A stretch of 64,000 bases of DNA from Ilyonectria destructans (taxonomy: Eukaryota; Ascomycota; Sordariomycetes; Hypocreales; Nectriaceae), in NCBI GenBank assembly GCA_020740775.1, contig JAHEWK010000001.1, positions 6,386,001 through 6,450,000 on the forward strand, given 5' to 3'. A model generated the notes under the pieces. The model made no database searches, had not been told where the DNA came from, and worked only from the letters and a program-made list of their open reading frames with translations. Positions 11,348 through 22,023 of the stretch are shown here, in pieces; position 1 is the first letter of the stretch, and every line of letters starts with the position of its first letter. Both the position numbers and the translations under genes were made by a program.

Positions 11348-12279
11348 GATAATTTGGAGTAGCCCAGGGCTCGTTCGTCAGTTGTGAGGATGGAAACGAA
11401 GGAGAAACATGGAAAGTCCAAAGGCCGAGAAGTGCTGGGTTAAGAAAAAATATTGGGCTCAGTATCTAAATATGGGCCGCCGAGGAGCCTTGTGGTCTAT
11501 ACCAAAGGGGTTGAATGTTAGGAGAGTTGCAGTCTGTAAAACAATATCCAGACAGGTTGCGGAGTCAACTCTGGCGCTGTGAACCTTACCAAAACCGGCG
11601 AACGACAAGGTGGAAGAGGCGACGAGGGAGCCAAAGCGGTTGCTGCAGATGCCACGAGCTCCGCCTAGGTCATTGATGGCGAACTGCGAACAATGTCCAC
11701 GACCGGACTGCGCAATTGACGTTCACCGGGCAAAGGTCGAGCTGAGCTTGCTTCGGTGAGGCGGAGGCCGGAGAGGTGAGCGCTGAGCGGTTGGAGCTGG
11801 AGCTACCCCTCAGCATGTGAGAACCGCGAGGTCCTGCCGCGTTGTTAGCGCTGTGACGGCGTATCAGGGTCCAGGGTGCAGTGGAGAAATGCTTGAAGCA
11901 ACGGGACATGGGTGGAGGTGGAGTTGGAGGTTGGGAAGCGAGTCATGGCCCAATGCCGACCCGTACGGTGTGGAAGATGCGGCCAGGACGGAGTGACGGG
12001 TCAATCGACCGGTCAATTGGCTTCGGACGCGGTGTATTATCTTCAATTGAGTCAAATGGAGATTCTGCGATGTCATGGACGGGCACTGTTTTAAGGCCTT
12101 AGCAATTGCAAAGCCATTGTTCACACAGCATCAGTGGTGTCCATGGAATGGGTCGGTGTGATAAAAGATCATTAAATACGGCCAGCCTCGGCTGCGTCGT
12201 GACGGCTTGCTAAACAGAATATTCGTTTGTACGTATACAGGTATTTTCAGTCTCAGTTCTCTTTGAACCAGCCCATGCA
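11348..12279. other. Upstream region of the ABC transporter, no gene seen
   Basis: Mixed-composition sequence between the start of the ABC gene and the 3' end of the X325-type gene. Open frames are short and lack family signatures; it presumably holds the ABC promoter and the 3' region of the copper-protein gene. Confidence 0.45.
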
Positions 12280-13034
12280 TTAGATCATCAGAGCTCCTCC
12301 AACAAGCGCCATCGACACCATGGTGACGATGCTACCCAGGCCATTAACAGACCACGCCTGCAGGGCCGACGCAGCGCCGGCGCTCTCGCTGGACGAGGCC
12401 GCACCGGAGGTCGCAGAAGTGCCCGCTGACGCGGTGGTGGTCGAGCTGTCAGAGCTCGAGTTGGAGTCGACGAGAGCGGACAGGGCGCTGTCGTCGGTGA
12501 AGGAGGCCTTGACGGAGGAGGCGTTTGTGCACTCTGAGGGAGCGTCGGCAGAGCCCTTGACGAACGTGGCGGCGATGCACTGGAGAAGAAAGAATTAATC
12601 ACCGCTCGCAATGGAGATATAAGGAGACAAACCTGGTACAGCAGACCATCGGCAGCGGAGGAGACGACGCTCACAACGCCCTTCTTGCCAATGTAGCTCT
12701 CGTTGACGGTGATCTTGGGCTCACAGAAGTCGCCCAGGCCGCTCTGCTGGACAATGGGGAACAGCTGCTCCCAGCCCGACTTGGCCTTCTGATCGCTAGT
12801 GACGCGGAACAGCCAGTTGGCTTGCTGGTGGGTGGAGCGCACGGCAATGGCCTCGCCGCCGACGTGGAACTCGACGAGCTTGCTCGAGTCGGAGAAGTCG
12901 GGGGTGAAGCCGCCGCAGGGGGAGTCGCCCTCGTTGTCGTCGCTGAAGCCGATGGACTCAGGGTACCTGAGCTCGAAGTGGGCCAGCGAGAGGCCGCAGA
13001 GGGCGGCGGCGGAGAGGAGGGTGTTGGAGCGCAT
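12280..13034 (-). CDS. Secreted GPI-anchored X325/Bim1-like copper-binding protein (LPMO-like fold)
   Basis: The X325 family has an LPMO-like fold with a copper site but no shown polysaccharide oxidation; the Cryptococcus member Bim1 helps copper uptake. Exons on the minus strand are 13034-12633 and 12579-12280 (intron GTTTGT...CTCCAG, phase 0), giving 233 residues. Residues 1-18 form a signal peptide cleaved before HFELRYPE, placing His19 as mature His1 for the histidine-brace copper site. His69 in STHQQANW is the likely second ligand. The C-terminal half is Ser/Thr/Ala-rich, and the final 20 residues are hydrophobic, consistent with a GPI signal. Start context follows a CCTCCAAA leader. It is transcribed divergently from a metalloreductase gene 1.56 kb away, which supports a copper or iron acquisition role (inference). 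Earlier databases may call it a hypothetical GPI protein. Confidence 0.88.
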
Positions 13035-14589
13035 TTTGGAGGAGAGTGGTGGTGATGGTTGGTGTGGAGGTGTAGGAGGAGGATTGGAAGTATCAAGGAC
13101 CCAGCAACACTCAGTGATTCAATGGGGCAGGGAAAATAGAACCTTTATACGGAAGAAGAACCTGAATACGAAGAAGACCAGGAGAAAGAATTCGAATCCG
13201 GGCGCGTCAATGGCTTTTTGTAGCTCGCGTGCGGAATCGGAGGCTAAGGCAGGTGGGAGCATCAGCCAGCATGCGATGGTGTAACTTGGGGGAGCCCGAC
13301 AGCCCGGGTTTGGCTGCTGTACCACTCAATGCGGCTACATCGGATGCGGCAGAGGGTTTGAGTCGATTCGTGTGAAACAGCCTCGCCGTGGTGTGACAAG
13401 TGGGAGTGGTTGGTTGAGACTGAGATTGGCACTATGAGTTTACACCCTCGCCTGTCTTACACGCGCAGCCCAAGGTTGTTGGAGTTTTGAGATTGATTGC
13501 ATTTACTCTGCTTGCCCTCTAAAGATGTGATTCTGGTTCTTCTCTACAACACCTCTCCGAGTATCATATCAGTACCCAGCATACGCCCAGCAAATACTCG
13601 CTCATACCACCATTGATGGAAGAGCGGCATCGCTAGAAACGTGGGGAGACGGCCTTAAAGGTGCAAAAGGTCGCGGCTTGGCGAACCAAGTGGGATCGTG
13701 TCCAGGCGAGATCGACAGGGATCAGCACTGATCCAATCGGGACGACGCTGGCGCACGGGCCCTGAGGTTGTTTGAGCAAGTTTACTCCTCTTTTTCCCAC
13801 TGACGGATTACAAGTCAGCCAGCGATGACTTCAGCCCATGCCTGATTTGGCTGCTGTAATGCTCTCTTACAAGAGGCAAAACGGTTGATTTGGTGGCAGG
13901 TGCCTTCGGATCTCGGATACCCGGCACAGACACGGGGAAGGAAGATGCAATACTGAAAAGTGAGCAAGATAACATGAGGCAAAGGCGACGGCACCATGAC
14001 CCGAGCAACGAGACGCAAATAGAAGACACAGAACCGAGGATGGCGCGAATTCGCTAGCTTAGAGTCCGTAGACCCATTTTCTCTCTCTCTCTCTCTTGTG
14101 CGTTCCTCCAATCGACAAGCACGCAAGTCACATTGCATATCCCATTCGGAAGCAACATCTGCCGACGCTCATCGACATCTCCCAGTTCCCGCCCAAGACA
14201 AAGCTCAGAGACAAACTAAGACACAATCACAACCTGCGCTCCGTATAGAGGCAAACTGACCCCCATCACATTGTTGTCGCGTCTGCTTGCGCATCCAACA
14301 CACCGGGATCTTGCCTTATCGACCGATCTACTCACTCTTGCGCATCGTCTCGCCACTTGATTGTCGACAATATCGCCAACCCACGAGTCGACAGGACACG
14401 GCGATACCATGGCCACTTGAGACGCTGGATTTCAAACCAGAAGTCATTTTGTCTCGCCATCCTCTTCCCTACCATACACACGGCTGCTCCTGGCGAGCAG
14501 ACTGTCGACCAACTCCACCGAAGCCGACTCTCGTCTAACCCCGACTCTACCATCACCAGAGGGCCGCAACCCGTCTGCATCTCTTCACC
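13035..14589. promoter_or_regulatory. Shared divergent promoter of the X325-type gene and the metalloreductase
   Basis: No coding gene is supported between the two divergent ATGs. A CT microsatellite lies at about 14079-14096, in the reductase leader. The element TGAGCAAG occurs twice (13773-13780 and 13961-13968); it differs by one base from the reverse complement of the yeast Mac1 copper-response core (TTTGCTCA). The likeness is weak and may be chance. Confidence 0.4.
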
Positions 14590-16556
14590 ATGGATATGGA
14601 TAGCATGCACCATGATCCCGGCTTAGGCATGGAAACCAACTATGCCTTTGCGCGGGGATACTGGTATACCATCGCCGGAGTCTTGGGTTCCCTGGCCGTC
14701 GTCCGCGGCATCAACCACTACGATGGCCTTCAGAGGTAGGTCGAGATATCCCACGCAACCCAGGTGTGGCGGCTTCTCCGAGATTTTCCTAACCCGTAGT
14801 GAACAGGTTAAAAGCCTGCCGTGATCCCTCGATCGAGCACCCTACCCGACCCCAAGGGCCTCTCAGCCAGGCCTGGGCCACTGCGACAGCCATCGTCCGC
14901 GAGACGAGCTACCCGCAGTATTACATTTCTCTCAAGGGCCTCCGATGGGCCACGCCTTTTCCTCTTGGGCGCATCATCGTTCTCGCCTGCTACTGGGCCG
15001 TCATCGTCTACCTCATGAGCTGGAAAGTGTCCATGAACGACATCTACTACTTTGAGCGCATCGGGTACCGCAACGCCTGGGTTTCTCTTTGCCAGCTCCC
15101 GCTGCTCTACCTGCTCGCCATGAAGGTCAACGTCGTCGGCTTCCTCATCGGCACCGGCCACGAGAGGCTCAACTGGCTCCACCGCTGGGTTGCGCGCACC
15201 ATGTTTGTGACCGCGACGGTCCATGGCTTCCACTTCTGGACGCTGTGGGTGCGTGCCGACTTTGTCGCCTTCGAGCTCCAGATCATGCCCCTCGTCAAGT
15301 ACGGCATTGGGGCCTGGGGAATTTTGCTGTGGAATGTCGCAACCGGCCTGGTGCCGATTCGGCGGCTCGCCTACGAAGTCTGGGTGGTGCAGCACGTCCT
15401 TTCGAGCATCATCATGTTGTGGTTACTCCACAAGCACATTCCTTCCAACGCGCGCTACCTGCTCTGGATGAGCATCTCGTTCCTCGTTTTCGACCGAGCT
15501 GCAAGGTGGGCGCTTTTGCTGTGGCAAAACACGCGGCTGCGACCAACCGGATCGGCCTGTCAGGGCATGAAACGCCTGGGACATCGTGTCACTGCTCGAG
15601 CTGTCTGCCCTTCAACAACCGTGGTGACCATCAAGGATGTACACTTTGAGTGGAAGGCCGGTCAGCACATCTACCTCTGGGTTCCTAGACTCGGACCCAT
15701 TGAGGCGCACCCCTACACAATAGCTTGCGCGCACAAATTAGAAGGCACATGCTGTTGTAATAGCATCCAGCTGGTTGTTCGCGCTCAAACCGGCTTCTCC
15801 AAGAGGATCCACGAGTATGCCACTAAGAACCCTACGTCGGAGCTGACCGGGTTCGTGTCCGGCCCGTACGGCGTTCCGCCCCGGTGGGACGTCTACGAGA
15901 CCATGGTTTTGATCGGAGCATCGACGGGAGCGAGCTTCACGGCCCCGATTCTAGAAGGAATTGCAAATGCCGAGAGCGAAAACTGTACGCGGAGAGTTGA
16001 AGTTGTTTTAATAGCGCGCACGGCGGAGGAAATCCAGTACTACGTTGAGCGAACGATGGAGGCAAGTCGTACCGCGAGGGACAAGGGTGTGACGGTCAGG
16101 GTCCATGTCGCAATAACCGGGGCCAACAAGGGCGGGCAGGAATCGGTATCCCTTGTCAAGTCCAGCCCGCAGAGCGACTCAGACAACACGGGTGAGACTG
16201 ACTCCGGAAGCGTCGAGAAAACGGGAGCATGCTGTTGCACCAGCCCACCGGAGAAGGCCACGAACGGGGATTCGGCCAGGGGCTGCTCTGCCGATTCCCC
16301 CTGCAGCAATAGCACTGCGACGTCGACGGACGCGGCCGGGCTGGTTCGAGAGTACACCAGCCGCCCGGACATCGACGCTCTAGTCCGCGAGCCGGTCGAG
16401 CAGGCGTGGGGCGAGACGGCCGTGGTGGTTTGCGGCGGGCGCGAGGTGGTCGCGCGGACGAGGAATTGCGTGAGTCGGCTGAGCGACGAGAGGGCTGTTC
16501 ACAAGGGGACCGGCGCGCAGGGGATCTACTTGCACGTGGAGGAGTATTCATTTTAA
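14590..16556 (+). CDS. Ferric/cupric reductase, FRE-type transmembrane flavocytochrome b
   Basis: Reduces extracellular Fe(III) or Cu(II) with cytosolic NADPH via FAD and two b haems, by family. Exons 14590-14735 and 14807-16556 (intron GTAGGT...AACAG) give 631 residues. The N terminus, outside the membrane by the usual topology, is Met/His-rich (MDMDSMHHDPGLGM), like Ctr-type copper-binding motifs. The haem-binding helices carry His near 174/188 (HRWVARTMFV...VHGFHFW) and His near 245/257-259 (QHVLSS...LLHKH). The FAD-binding motif HPYTIA starts near 350, and the NADPH-binding region starts near 419 (IGASTGASFTAPIL). A Ser/Cys-rich insertion (about 500-560) precedes the terminal CGGREVVARTRN segment typical of FREs. 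Cys triplets occur near 364 and 524, an oddity discussed in the findings. The X325/Bim1-like neighbour suggests copper; iron is equally possible from sequence alone. Confidence 0.92.
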
Positions 16557-17192
16557 ATTATCAACGACATGGTACGACCGCACGGTCCCGTCATGAGAAA
16601 CGACGGCGCCCCAATTTTAGATGCACGTTTATCGGATTGCACATTGTATGTACGAACCGAACGCGGGAGACAGGAGAGAATAGCTGCACCTCAGCCTGAG
16701 CATGGTCCAAGGGTCCAGCGACGGCTAAATTCTTGCATCTCGAGTTTCAATCCTGCATCTGCACTCTCCTCGCCTTGATTTTTGACGTATTTGTCTTTGC
16801 CGCCTCCCGATTCGAGTTGACCCTCATAGCCACCGCTATCTCTCCCTCAAAACCTGTTCCTCCTCCTAGGCCCAATCATCCCTGAAAAGATCCAGATCGG
16901 TCTGGAATGCGACTCATGCACCACTCCTCGCTCCACTTCGACCCGCGCTTTCTCGAATAGCTCCAAAATCTCGCTGGTTGCCGCATGCGCATTGCGCCAA
17001 AGACGCCCTGTTGGCTCGTGGCAACGCACCGTGGGTTTCGTCCCGCCGAAATCTCTCAGCCCTTCGATTCTTCCATTCTTCCATTCTTCGACTCTTCGAT
17101 ATCGTCGGTTTCTCGCACAGAGGCCGCCCTCGCCGCTGCTCTCCCGCCCTCTCTCGATGTCCCCGGAATAAGGACTGCCATCTCGCGCGGCG
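16557..17192. other. Spacer between reductase and tetraspan gene
   Basis: Holds the 3' end of the reductase transcript and the upstream region of the small membrane-protein gene. It includes a pyrimidine-rich leader with repeated TTCTTCCATTCTTCG-like motifs around 17070-17095. No gene is seen. Confidence 0.4.
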
Positions 17193-17914
17193 ATGCCTTC
17201 TCCTCCGACCTTCCTACCCGCGCACTATGGCCTGATGCAAGCCGGCGTCAGGTCCGTCTCCTGGGCCACGGGCTTGGTTGCGATATTGATGCTGGGCTAC
17301 GTGGGCAGAACCTGGCCGGACAAGGGCCAGGTGATTGTCGCTGGCCTCATGGGGGTATGTTGCAATTCCGAAGCCATCTCGGCGCGTACACAGGCGCCAT
17401 GATGGAAAATTTTGGGCGTGTTGGGAGCTAAGACCCGCTGGTAGTCCGCAATTGCGATGCTCAACGATAGCTGGGAGGTTGTCGCCCTGACCGATACCTG
17501 GCAAACCCTCCCGCGACTCTCGACGTCTCGACGAGTGCTGCACGACTTGTTTTCACTCGCGCTGTCCGTCGGTGGCATCATCATGATGTGGGTGTCGAAC
17601 ATCCAAATTGGGGACACGGGCGATACCCAGACCGCCAGCGAACGACGACAGGAGAAGTACCTCATGGCAGCCATGTGGGGACTTCTGGCACAAGTGTGAG
17701 TGTCACAGTGAATATCTTTTGTTTTGTTTTGTCTTGCAATGGCTGTTAACCAGATCATAGTGCCTGGAGATTTGTCCATGCTATCTGGGGCTGCGTGGAT
17801 TGCTCGAGGGATGCCCGCGCTGCAGACCGACGGCGAAGACGACGAAGACGGCGTCACAGACACCGCGAGCGCCACACAGACCCCTGGTACGAGATCACAG
17901 GGTACCGAGCTTGA
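17193..17914 (+). CDS. Small multi-pass membrane protein, function unknown
   Basis: Not recognised by function. Fitted exons 17193-17354, 17445-17695 and 17761-17914 (introns GTATGT...GGTAG and GTGAGT...CATAG) give 188 residues. Four hydrophobic segments are visible: around VSWATGLVAILML, around VIVAGLMGSAIAML (rebuilt by splicing), around LALSVGGIIMMWV, and around WGLLAQVAWRFVHAIWG. The loop DSWEVVALTDTWQTLPRLS is polar and a highly basic Arg tail ends DPWYEITGYRA. The third exon is uncertain: using GTGTGA at 17694 with the CAG at 17753 keeps another frame open to 17951, giving a tail rich in Asp/Glu and Thr instead. I prefer the first model because it extends a hydrophobic helix and uses the best donor. 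Position behind the reductase is suggestive but not evidence of function. Confidence 0.7.
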
Positions 17915-18153
17915 CGAAACTCGCAAGCCTTATGCGTATTTGCCTTTCTAGCCAGCCATTGGGAAACGGAGTTCAGGGAAACGAAACGAAACCAAAAGAC
18001 AGCGGACCCTGTCACCAGCTCACTAATGTTTTATCAGTCTGCCCGATTACAGGACCCAGGCCACTACGAGTTGAAAGACTCATTTCGATGAAGTACGAAA
18101 GATGAGATTAATAGATGATGGATACGGAACATGACGAAATCAGACGACCCGCC
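17915..18153. other. Short convergent 3' spacer
   Basis: Convergent 3' ends of the tetraspan gene and the ABM-type gene meet here; no gene or structured element is seen. Confidence 0.4.
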
Positions 18154-18922
18154 TCACTTCCACAACCATCCCTTACCGTTGGGAGCGTACCCCTTCGCCT
18201 CCATGCTCGCTACACACGGCTTCACCGACTCCCAGAATGCCTGGAGCAGGTCTCCACGTAGCCACGCCTCCCACACCTCGCGACTCTTGTACCGCGCAAA
18301 TATCCTCGCACCCGTATCGTTGTCCAGCGACTTGAGCCCCAGGAACGTCAACACCTCGCCCGAGCCGCTGCGCTGCCGCTCCTCGACCATCGAGCACAGC
18401 AGCCCCAGCGCGCCCAACAGCTCCGCGCGTGCGGCGCCGTCGGCGCACCGGATCTGGATGTCGTGCATCAGCCCGCACTCGGTCTTCTGCCCGCTGAGGT
18501 CCAGGAAGCCGCCCACAGCGGCGAAGTGCGTGAGGTCGAGGCCCGTCGTCATGGTTGGGCCAGCGTTGGGGAGGAACGTGGTCGTCATGACCTCAGACTT
18601 GAGGTGGACGTCGTAAAGGTCCTCGCGAGTGCGGTAGCCCTCGAAGGCGAGCATGTTGTCGGTGCGGGACGGGTTCGAGGCGTGTTCGAGGGGGATGCCG
18701 AAGTAGTACGTCAGGGTGTTGGGCTCGTTGTCGAAGACATACTCGGCGAGCTTGTCATAGGCGGCTTGCCACTGTGAAGGGGGATCGGTTAGTACTCAGA
18801 GATGAACCAAACATCTGGGTTTCATCAGGCCCTGAGGATCATACGTCGTCATATCTGTCGGGAACAATGTTGCAGTTTCCGAATAGGAAGAAACGATCTG
18901 TTAATGGAATTGCGGTGGCCAT
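18154..18922 (-). CDS. Tandem ABM-like (dimeric alpha-beta barrel) protein
   Basis: A probable antibiotic-biosynthesis-monooxygenase-superfamily protein; members are small cofactor-free oxygenases or stress enzymes. Exons on the minus strand are 18922-18845 and 18771-18154, giving 231 residues. The intron is well supported: donor GTATGA, branch site TACTAAC, acceptor TTCACAG, with phase 0. Splicing joins MATAIPLTDRFFLFG...DRYDD to WQAAYDKLAEYVFDNEPNTL, restoring the typical ABM opening with the helix and NEPxTLxYYF strand. The second half (about 110-231) appears to be a second, diverged ferredoxin-like half with RCADGAARAELLGALG. No signal peptide or membrane segment, so probably cytosolic. 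It lies beside a TRI12-type exporter, a context common in detoxification or metabolite loci. The substrate cannot be deduced. Confidence 0.75.
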
Positions 18923-19059
18923 CCTCTCTAATTGCGAACTGTGCTCTGGTGCACAATATTGATAAATGAGTAATGAACTGGACGTGATGATGGGTATAAA
19001 CTTGAGTTTGAGCCTCTTTCCCCCAGTATATGTTCCCAGCTCTAAGTCCACACATCTTA

Positions 19060-19440
19060 TTATCTCGAGGCACATTCCAAAGCCCGCCCCCTCGGTGCCG
19101 TCAGGCTTTCTTCAACCACCCACTCCATCATCCCGGCCCAGCTTTTGCGTCCCATCAGGGACTCTGTATCCAGAACGGCTGTCTTGCAGATAATACCCCA
19201 CACGAAGCCTCCTGTGATCAGATTCAGGGCGTCAGGGTGGGGCTGATACCTGTCCTGTGACGGGGAAGAGGAGCCCGGATGCCCCGCGTCTCCGGTGTAC
19301 CAATCGGCTAGGAGAAGGGGCTCAGTCCGGGAGTAGGGCCCGGGGACAACATTGGCAAAGCTCTCGCCAAATGGCTTCCATGCTGGTGCGGTCGTTGGCT
19401 GGTATGTGGCCAAGAACGAGATGTTGGCGGGGTGTGAAGC
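19060..19440 (-). other. Open frame of unknown origin, possible gene fragment
   Basis: A minus-strand frame of about 125 codons with balanced composition (for example ANVVPGPYSRTEPLLLADWY and LNLITGGFVWGIICKT) ends at a stop at 19060. It has no upstream ATG: the frame is closed by TAA shortly before 19440, and the flanking DNA is AT-rich repeat. It could be the last exon of a decayed gene. I recognise no domain. Confidence 0.25.
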
Positions 19441-19678
19441 AGCCGGGTTCCGTTATCCGCTGCTCGCAATCACAGGAATCAGCCTCAATAAGAATTGAGG
19501 AGGAGGTTCAGATGCCGGATCCCGGTCTCAATGGCACATAGGGAGAAGCGTCTCTGCTCGAGTGTATCAGCGGACTTCCTTCATTCGGTGGATACAGAAG
19601 AAGTAAATCGAGCGTCCCGACTAGTCAATAGCTACGGGCAAAAATTAAGGGTTCAAGATTATGTTCATGCTCGAATAG

Positions 19679-19764
19679 TTGGTTTAGGCTATTTGGTTTA
19701 TTTAGGTTATTAGGTTGGTTTAGGTTATTTGGTTGACTTAGGTTATTTGGTTGATTTAGGTTAT
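19679..19764 (+). repeat. Degenerate minisatellite, unit about 18 nt (TTAGGTTATTTGGTTGAY)
   Basis: Four to five imperfect head-to-tail copies of a TTAGGTTATTTGGTTGA-type unit are visible, variants including TTAGGCTATTTGGTTTA and TTAGGTTATTAGGTTGG. The flanks are AT-rich. No coding capacity. Confidence 0.75.
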
Positions 19765-19899
19765 GTATTTTAATAAAGACAGTCCGGGTATCATCACCTC
19801 ACTCACCTCCGCCATCCTCCATTCTTCCATTCGTGTGATCAGGGCTTCTTTTCGGCTTGCGCCTCCAGTCTTCCCTCTAATTATCCGATTAAACGCGAA

Positions 19900-22023
19900 C
19901 TAATGGTACTTATTCATGTCCGCGTGCTTGTCATTCTCTAGGAAGATTTCAATCTTGTCATTCATCTTATGCTCAATGTCTTGACAGCAGAGACATGCTA
20001 GTATAGGGTCAGTATTCGTAAAATGCCAGAGATCATTAAGGAACCTACCGATGATTCCAATTATACCAAAAGACAGAGACGAAAGACAAGTTGTTCGCAA
20101 GCCTACGACATAGCTTTGCTGGAAAGCTGCACCTGCGGCTACCATGATATCGGTCGTGATCCCAGGAACTTGTTGAAGTGCAGCTGAGCCTAACGGCAGT
20201 GCGGCAAGCAACTTCTCAATAGAGTCCTCAGGTAGACCCGCCTTGAGAGCTGCAGCGGGGACGAGTTTGAGCATCGACGAAGATTGGACATTGGTCAAGA
20301 TGGTGGTGTATACCGAGATGGCGATGGCGCCACCTGCAAAACGGGACACACCCCTACCTGAAGTTAGCACATGGACCATACGGAAGCAAGATACAATACG
20401 TACGCAAGACCACCAGAGATTCCCAGTTCCACTTGGTCAGTACCAAATTGGATAAAGGCAATGCTCAGATACTGAGCCCAGCCAAAGCCAACCTCGGCAA
20501 TGAAGATGAAGGCAATCACCATGCCAAAGCGATCAGGAGTTCCCAACGCAAGCAAGGCGCCGAAAACAACCATAACAGTAACTGAGCCTGTCAGGGTCCA
20601 TCGCCAGTGCCCTATCTTTGTGCCGAATAGTGTTAGAAGTACAGCGCCAAAGGTGAGGCCAAGGTTCTGCGGAAGCGTCAAGACGATCGCATACTTGAAG
20701 TCGGTAGTCTCGTTGGTGAAGAATACAGCAATCATGGTGGGGTACACAACATTTAAGCAGTAATAAAACATCGTGACGACAAAGCCAGCAACGAAGGGCG
20801 CAGTGAGCTCTCGGCCGTTGTCTCGAGTGAAGATGCGGGTCGGTGTTAGTGGTTGCTTCAGCGGGGCGAAGGTCTCCCACAACGCGAAGGCGGTCATTAA
20901 GGCAAATCCGGGCACTAACGTACCAATGACCTTAGGGTCAGAGGACTTGAGCGTGGTAGTGTATACAATTCCAGTGAGGATGAGCGTAGTGGCAACAGTG
21001 AAGAGTAGTGCACCGACGTAGTCAAGCTCGCGAAATGCCTGCTTGGTGGGGAGACCGCGGGGATGTCGAGGCGGGTGGTAGTACAAGTATAGCCCGACAA
21101 AAGAAAATACAATCACAATGGCAGGTCCGTAGAATAGCCATCGCCACTTTTTAGGTCAGAAATGGGTTTGGTAGTAGATCAAGAGGAACACTTACGTTGT
21201 CTCCATGCTGAATGGCGAAGCGACCAGCGACTGGGCCAACGATGACGGAGAAGTAGACGCCGACATCTAGAGATCATCAGTAACACTCAATTTCATAGTG
21301 TTCAAAAGTCATACCGGCGAACACAATTGCAGAGTGTCTCCATTTATTTGGTAGAAGCTCCGGGAGGGCAAAGGCAGCCAGTTGAGCATTACCAGCACCC
21401 TAATTTCAAGTCAGCGATACCCAAAAGCGTTTTGTCAAAGAAATCTTACAAATCCGATAAATGCACAAGCAACGATGATGGCGGTGTTGTTTTTCGCAGT
21501 CCCGCCGACAATGAATCCGATAAATAGGAGGATGTTGCCGCAGATGATGAACCAGCGGCGACCGAACAAATCCGAGTTGGCACCACAGATCCTAGAAAAT
21601 ATTAGTGAGTACCAAGATGATTTCCCAGTCTGTATAAACTTACATGAATGCCATTGTGACCGTCATTGTGTATATCGGGACATACCACGCAGCCTGGCTC
21701 GCGTCTCCGAGCTGCGTCGCGACACCGCCCTGGCATGAGCTCAGAGACGGGACGATCCAGAATGAGACGCCGTATGAAAGCGCAAGGATCTAGAAATAAA
21801 GCATTAATACCCATCGGACACATCGGCAGATGGTTATTCTTACTGATGCCACAATCCATGTCTTGAAGGTGACATCGTACTGAGTGTCATCCTGGGGGAT
21901 CCAGGCCGCGGCCTTCTCGTCGTGTTTTGCGTGGCTGGCCGTTTCATGCGCCTTCTCGATATCATCGAGGGATCCCTTGTCGAGCTCTTGCCCGTCTACA
22001 GGGTCTTTGGTGTTAGCGGTCAT
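19900..22023 (-). CDS. MFS exporter, TRI12 (trichothecene efflux pump) family
   Basis: Plasma-membrane drug/H+ antiporter of the family that exports toxic metabolites or siderophores. Eight exons on the minus strand restore one frame: 22023-21844, 21789-21644, 21591-21450, 21399-21315, 21266-21196, 21146-20404, 20353-20049 and 19997-19900. All introns have GT/AG borders and the total is 589 residues, normal for TRI12-like proteins. Features: an acidic cytosolic N terminus of about 45 residues; the loop 2-3 motif with SDLFGRRWFIICGN; the segment VGVYFSVIVGPVAGRFAIQHG; WRWLFY at the start of the long sixth exon; GISGGLAGVSRFAGGAIA; and the family tail CQDIEHKMNDKIEIFLEND. About fourteen hydrophobic segments are present. 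The cargo is unknown. Being in this family does not show that trichothecenes are made: no trichodiene synthase is in the window. Confidence 0.92.

Noticed and set aside
19900..22023. Evidence for a trichothecene cluster because of the TRI12-type exporter
   Set aside because: The family is broad and no trichodiene synthase or other TRI gene is in the window.
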